Assembly (NCBI GenBank): GCA_021807965.1
Contig: JAKBCI010000099.1
Span: forward strand, 1-6,658
Source of the DNA: Actinomycetes bacterium
GTDB taxonomy: Bacteria; Actinomycetota; Acidimicrobiia; Acidimicrobiales; RAAP-2
DNA: 6,658 nt
Direction of reading: 5' to 3'
Under the pieces are notes generated by a model. The model was not told where the DNA came from and did not search any database. It saw nothing but the letters and a program-made list of their open reading frames with translations. Positions 4,821 through 6,658 of the stretch are shown one piece after another. Within the stretch, counting starts at the first letter, position 1. Each line of letters starts with the position of its first letter. The translations under genes were made by a program, and so were the position numbers.

Positions 4821-5807
4821 GTGACCACTCCGCTGCGGTTCGTCGCCGACGAGGGCGCCGTACGGATTCCGTCGACGCGCGCGCTGCCCCTGGTCGAGTC
4901 GGAAGGGCAACTGCGCCGCGCCCTCGCCAGCCTGTCGGGCGTCGACGCCGTGGGGGCGCAGTCTCGCGCGGCCAAGCTGGCGACGCGCTCGATCAAGCGC
5001 GGCGCCAAGCTCGCCGCCCTCGACCTCGCGATCTCCATGGTGGACCTCACCACGCTCGAAGGGGCCGACACCCCCGGGCGCATCGCGTCGCTCTGTGCGA
5101 AGGCGGTGCGTCCCGATCCCTGCGACGACACCGTCGGGTCGGTGGCCGCAGTCTGCGTCTACCCCGACCTCGTGCGGGTTGCGAAAGAGGCCCTGGGCTC
5201 GGCGCCGGTCAAGGTCGCCTCGGTCGCGACGGCCTTCCCGTCGGGACGAGCACCGCTCGCGCTCAAGCTGGTCGACGTCGTCGGCGCCGTCGAGGCCGGC
5301 GCCGACGAGATCGACATGGTCATCGATCGTGGGGCCTTTCTCTCGGGCCGCCTCGGCCAGGTCTTCGACGAGATCGTCGCCGTGAAAGAGTCCTGCGGGC
5401 CGGCTCACCTAAAGGTCATCCTGGAGACCGGTGAGCTCGTCACCTACGACAACGTTCGCCGGGCCAGCTGGCTCGCGATGCTGGCCGGCGCCGACTTCAT
5501 CAAGACCTCAACGGGCAAGGTCCCGGTGTCGGCGACGCCGCCGGTGGCGCTGGTCATGCTCGAGGCGGTGCGCGACTTCGCTGAGTCGACCGGTCGTCTC
5601 GTGGGGGTGAAACTCGCCGGCGGGATTCGCACGGCGAAGGACGCCGTGCGCTACCTGGTCATCGTCAACGAGACGGCCGGGTCACTCTGGTTGAGCCCGG
5701 CGCTCTTCCGATTCGGTGCGTCGTCACTCGTGAACGATCTGCTGATGCAGCGCGCGAAGCAACACCGGGGCGCCTACGTGCGACCCGACGAGTTCAGTGG
5801 AGACTGA
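4821..5807 (+). CDS. deoC: Deoxyribose-phosphate aldolase DeoC (eukaryote-like class)
   Basis: Schiff-base aldolase that cleaves 2-deoxyribose-5-phosphate to glyceraldehyde-3-phosphate and acetaldehyde in deoxynucleoside catabolism. With GTG 4821 the protein has 328 residues, longer than E. coli DeoC (259) and near the human DERA length. DLTTLEGADT (75-84) is typical of that longer class. Active-site features are VCVYP (111-115), DEIDMV with Asp165 (162-167), LKVILET (197-203), FIKTSTGK with the Schiff-base Lys228 (226-233) and VKLAGGIR with Lys264 (263-270). GTG 4812 is an in-frame alternative that adds only three residues. Its position inside the predicted -10 box makes 4821 more likely. 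The aldehyde dehydrogenase gene follows after 1 bp, so the two are co-transcribed. Read-through from rmlB-rmlC is also possible. Confidence 0.95.
   Translation: MTTPLRFVADEGAVRIPSTRALPLVESEGQLRRALASLSGVDAVGAQSRAAKLATRSIKRGAKLAALDLAISMVDLTTLEGADTPGRIASLCAKAVRPDPCDDTVGSVAAVCVYPDLVRVAKEALGSAPVKVASVATAFPSGRAPLALKLVDVVGAVEAGADEIDMVIDRGAFLSGRLGQVFDEIVAVKESCGPAHLKVILETGELVTYDNVRRASWLAMLAGADFIKTSTGKVPVSATPPVALVMLEAVRDFAESTGRLVGVKLAGGIRTAKDAVRYLVIVNETAGSLWLSPALFRFGASSLVNDLLMQRAKQHRGAYVRPDEFSGD
5799..5802 (+). promoter_or_regulatory. Ribosome binding site (GGAG) of the aldehyde dehydrogenase gene
   Basis: GGAG in the last deoC codons lies 6 nt before GTG 5809. It supports that start and translation of the second cistron by a conventional ribosome site. 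Confidence 0.6.
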
Positions 5808-5808
5808 C

Positions 5809-6658
5809 GTGACCGACCGACAACTTGAACGATCGCAACTCGGTTCGCTCGCCTACGAGCCGGCCCTCGAGTCCGCGTCCATCGCCCGCATCGCCGAGCA
5901 GTACGGACTGTTTATCGACGGCGCCTTCACCGACCCCGCCGCGCACCCCGCGCTCGTCACGCTGAACCCGGCCACCGCGACGCCGCTCGCCTCGGTCGCC
6001 CACGCCGGCGCCGACGACGTCGATCGCGCCGTCGCCGCGGCCCGCCGCGCCTTCGACGGCGGCTGGTCGCGCACGCCGGGATCCGAGCGCGCGAAGTACC
6101 TCTTTCGCATCGCGCGGCTGATCCAAGAGCGCTCACGCGAGCTGGCCGTGGTCGAGTCGCTCGACAACGGCAAGCCAATTCGCGAGACGCGCGATATCGA
6201 CGTACCCCTCGCCGCGGCGTACTTCTTCTACTACGCCGGGTGGGCGGACAAGCTCGAGTACGCGGGGTTCGGTCCCGACCCCCAGCCCCTCGGCGTCGCC
6301 GGCCAGATCATCCCGTGGAACTTCCCGCTGCTGATGGCGGCCTGGAAGCTGGCGCCCGCGCTCGCCGCGGGCAACACCTGCGTCTTGAAGCCGGCCGAGA
6401 CGACGCCCCTCAGTGCGCTCGTGCTCGCCGACATCGTGCAGCAGGCCGAGCTGCCGCCGGGCGTGGTCAACATCGTGACCGGCGACGGCGCGACGGGCGC
6501 CGCGCTCGTCGCGCACCGGGGCGTGGACAAGATCGCCTTCACCGGATCGACCGCGGTCGGGCGCGCGATTCACGAGCGCCTGGGCGACCGGGGCACGCGG
6601 CTCACCCTGGAACTCGGCGGCAAGGGAGCGAACATCGTCTTCGAGGATGCCCCGATCG
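5809..6658 (+). CDS. Aldehyde dehydrogenase family protein, 3' end beyond window
   Basis: NAD(P)-dependent oxidation of an aldehyde to its acid; 283 residues are visible with no stop, out of the usual 480-500. Family motifs present are LFIDGAF (34-40), TLNPAT (51-56), the catalytic-site IIPWNFPLLMAAWKLAPALA (167-186) with Asn171, VLKPAETTPLSA (192-203) with the cofactor-binding Lys194, FTGSTAVG (244-251) and LELGGKGAN (267-275) with Glu268, the general base. The nucleophilic Cys would be about 34 residues further on and is not in the window. GTG 5809 starts 1 bp after the deoC stop with GGAG upstream. Pairing with deoC suggests acetaldehyde or a similar short aldehyde as substrate, but the visible part does not prove specificity. 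The roughly 30 residues before the first family motif are of unknown role. Confidence 0.93.
   Translation, partial: MTDRQLERSQLGSLAYEPALESASIARIAEQYGLFIDGAFTDPAAHPALVTLNPATATPLASVAHAGADDVDRAVAAARRAFDGGWSRTPGSERAKYLFRIARLIQERSRELAVVESLDNGKPIRETRDIDVPLAAAYFFYYAGWADKLEYAGFGPDPQPLGVAGQIIPWNFPLLMAAWKLAPALAAGNTCVLKPAETTPLSALVLADIVQQAELPPGVVNIVTGDGATGAALVAHRGVDKIAFTGSTAVGRAIHERLGDRGTRLTLELGGKGANIVFEDAPI

Noticed and set aside
4361..5408. Long - strand open frames opposite the rmlC-like gene and deoC
   Set aside because: They are antisense to genes with intact catalytic motifs, and the translations are Arg/Ala/Asp-rich without motifs.

Overview
The window reads as ordinary chromosomal DNA of a high-GC bacterium, most likely an actinobacterium. 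The clues are strong G/C preference at third codon positions, five of eight chosen starts being GTG, putative TAnnnT -10 boxes sitting 6-7 nt before start codons (leaderless-type starts), and a eukaryote-like class of DeoC. I cannot name the genus. There is no rRNA, tRNA, CRISPR array, insertion sequence or long repeat, and coding density is close to complete; the longest gap is 60 bp.

Layout. 1-1053 (-): 5' part of an M24-family Xaa-Pro aminopeptidase, cut by the left edge. 1054-1103: divergent promoter region. 1104-1769 (+): small crotonase-fold protein resembling delta3,delta2-enoyl-CoA isomerases. It ends tail-to-tail with bioY (1766-2350, -), the biotin-binding S component of an ECF transporter; the two stop codons share one CTAG. 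2411-3193 (-): a short rmlA (glucose-1-phosphate thymidylyltransferase). 3194-3242: divergent promoter with overlapping -10 boxes. 3243-4217 (+): rmlB (dTDP-glucose 4,6-dehydratase), overlapping by 4 bp with rmlC-like 4214-4780 (+), a cupin epimerase. 4821-5807 (+): deoC (deoxyribose-phosphate aldolase). 5809-6658 (+): 5' part of an NAD(P)-dependent aldehyde dehydrogenase, cut by the right edge.

Two functional groups stand out. RmlA, RmlB and the RmlC-like enzyme would convert glucose-1-phosphate through dTDP-glucose and dTDP-4-keto-6-deoxyglucose to an epimerised 4-keto sugar, for rhamnose or a related deoxysugar of the cell surface; no rmlD reductase is present here. DeoC and the aldehyde dehydrogenase, 1 bp apart, plausibly act in series: DeoC releases glyceraldehyde-3-phosphate and acetaldehyde, and the dehydrogenase oxidises an aldehyde such as acetaldehyde. 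The peptidase, isomerase and biotin transporter are housekeeping or catabolic genes without an evident link to these.

I found no strong candidate for an undescribed system. The observations most worth checking are a Tyr-to-Phe change at the expected catalytic position of the RmlC-like protein, an RmlA that stops about 30 residues early, a repeated leaderless-start architecture, and overlapping divergent -10 elements between rmlA and rmlB.
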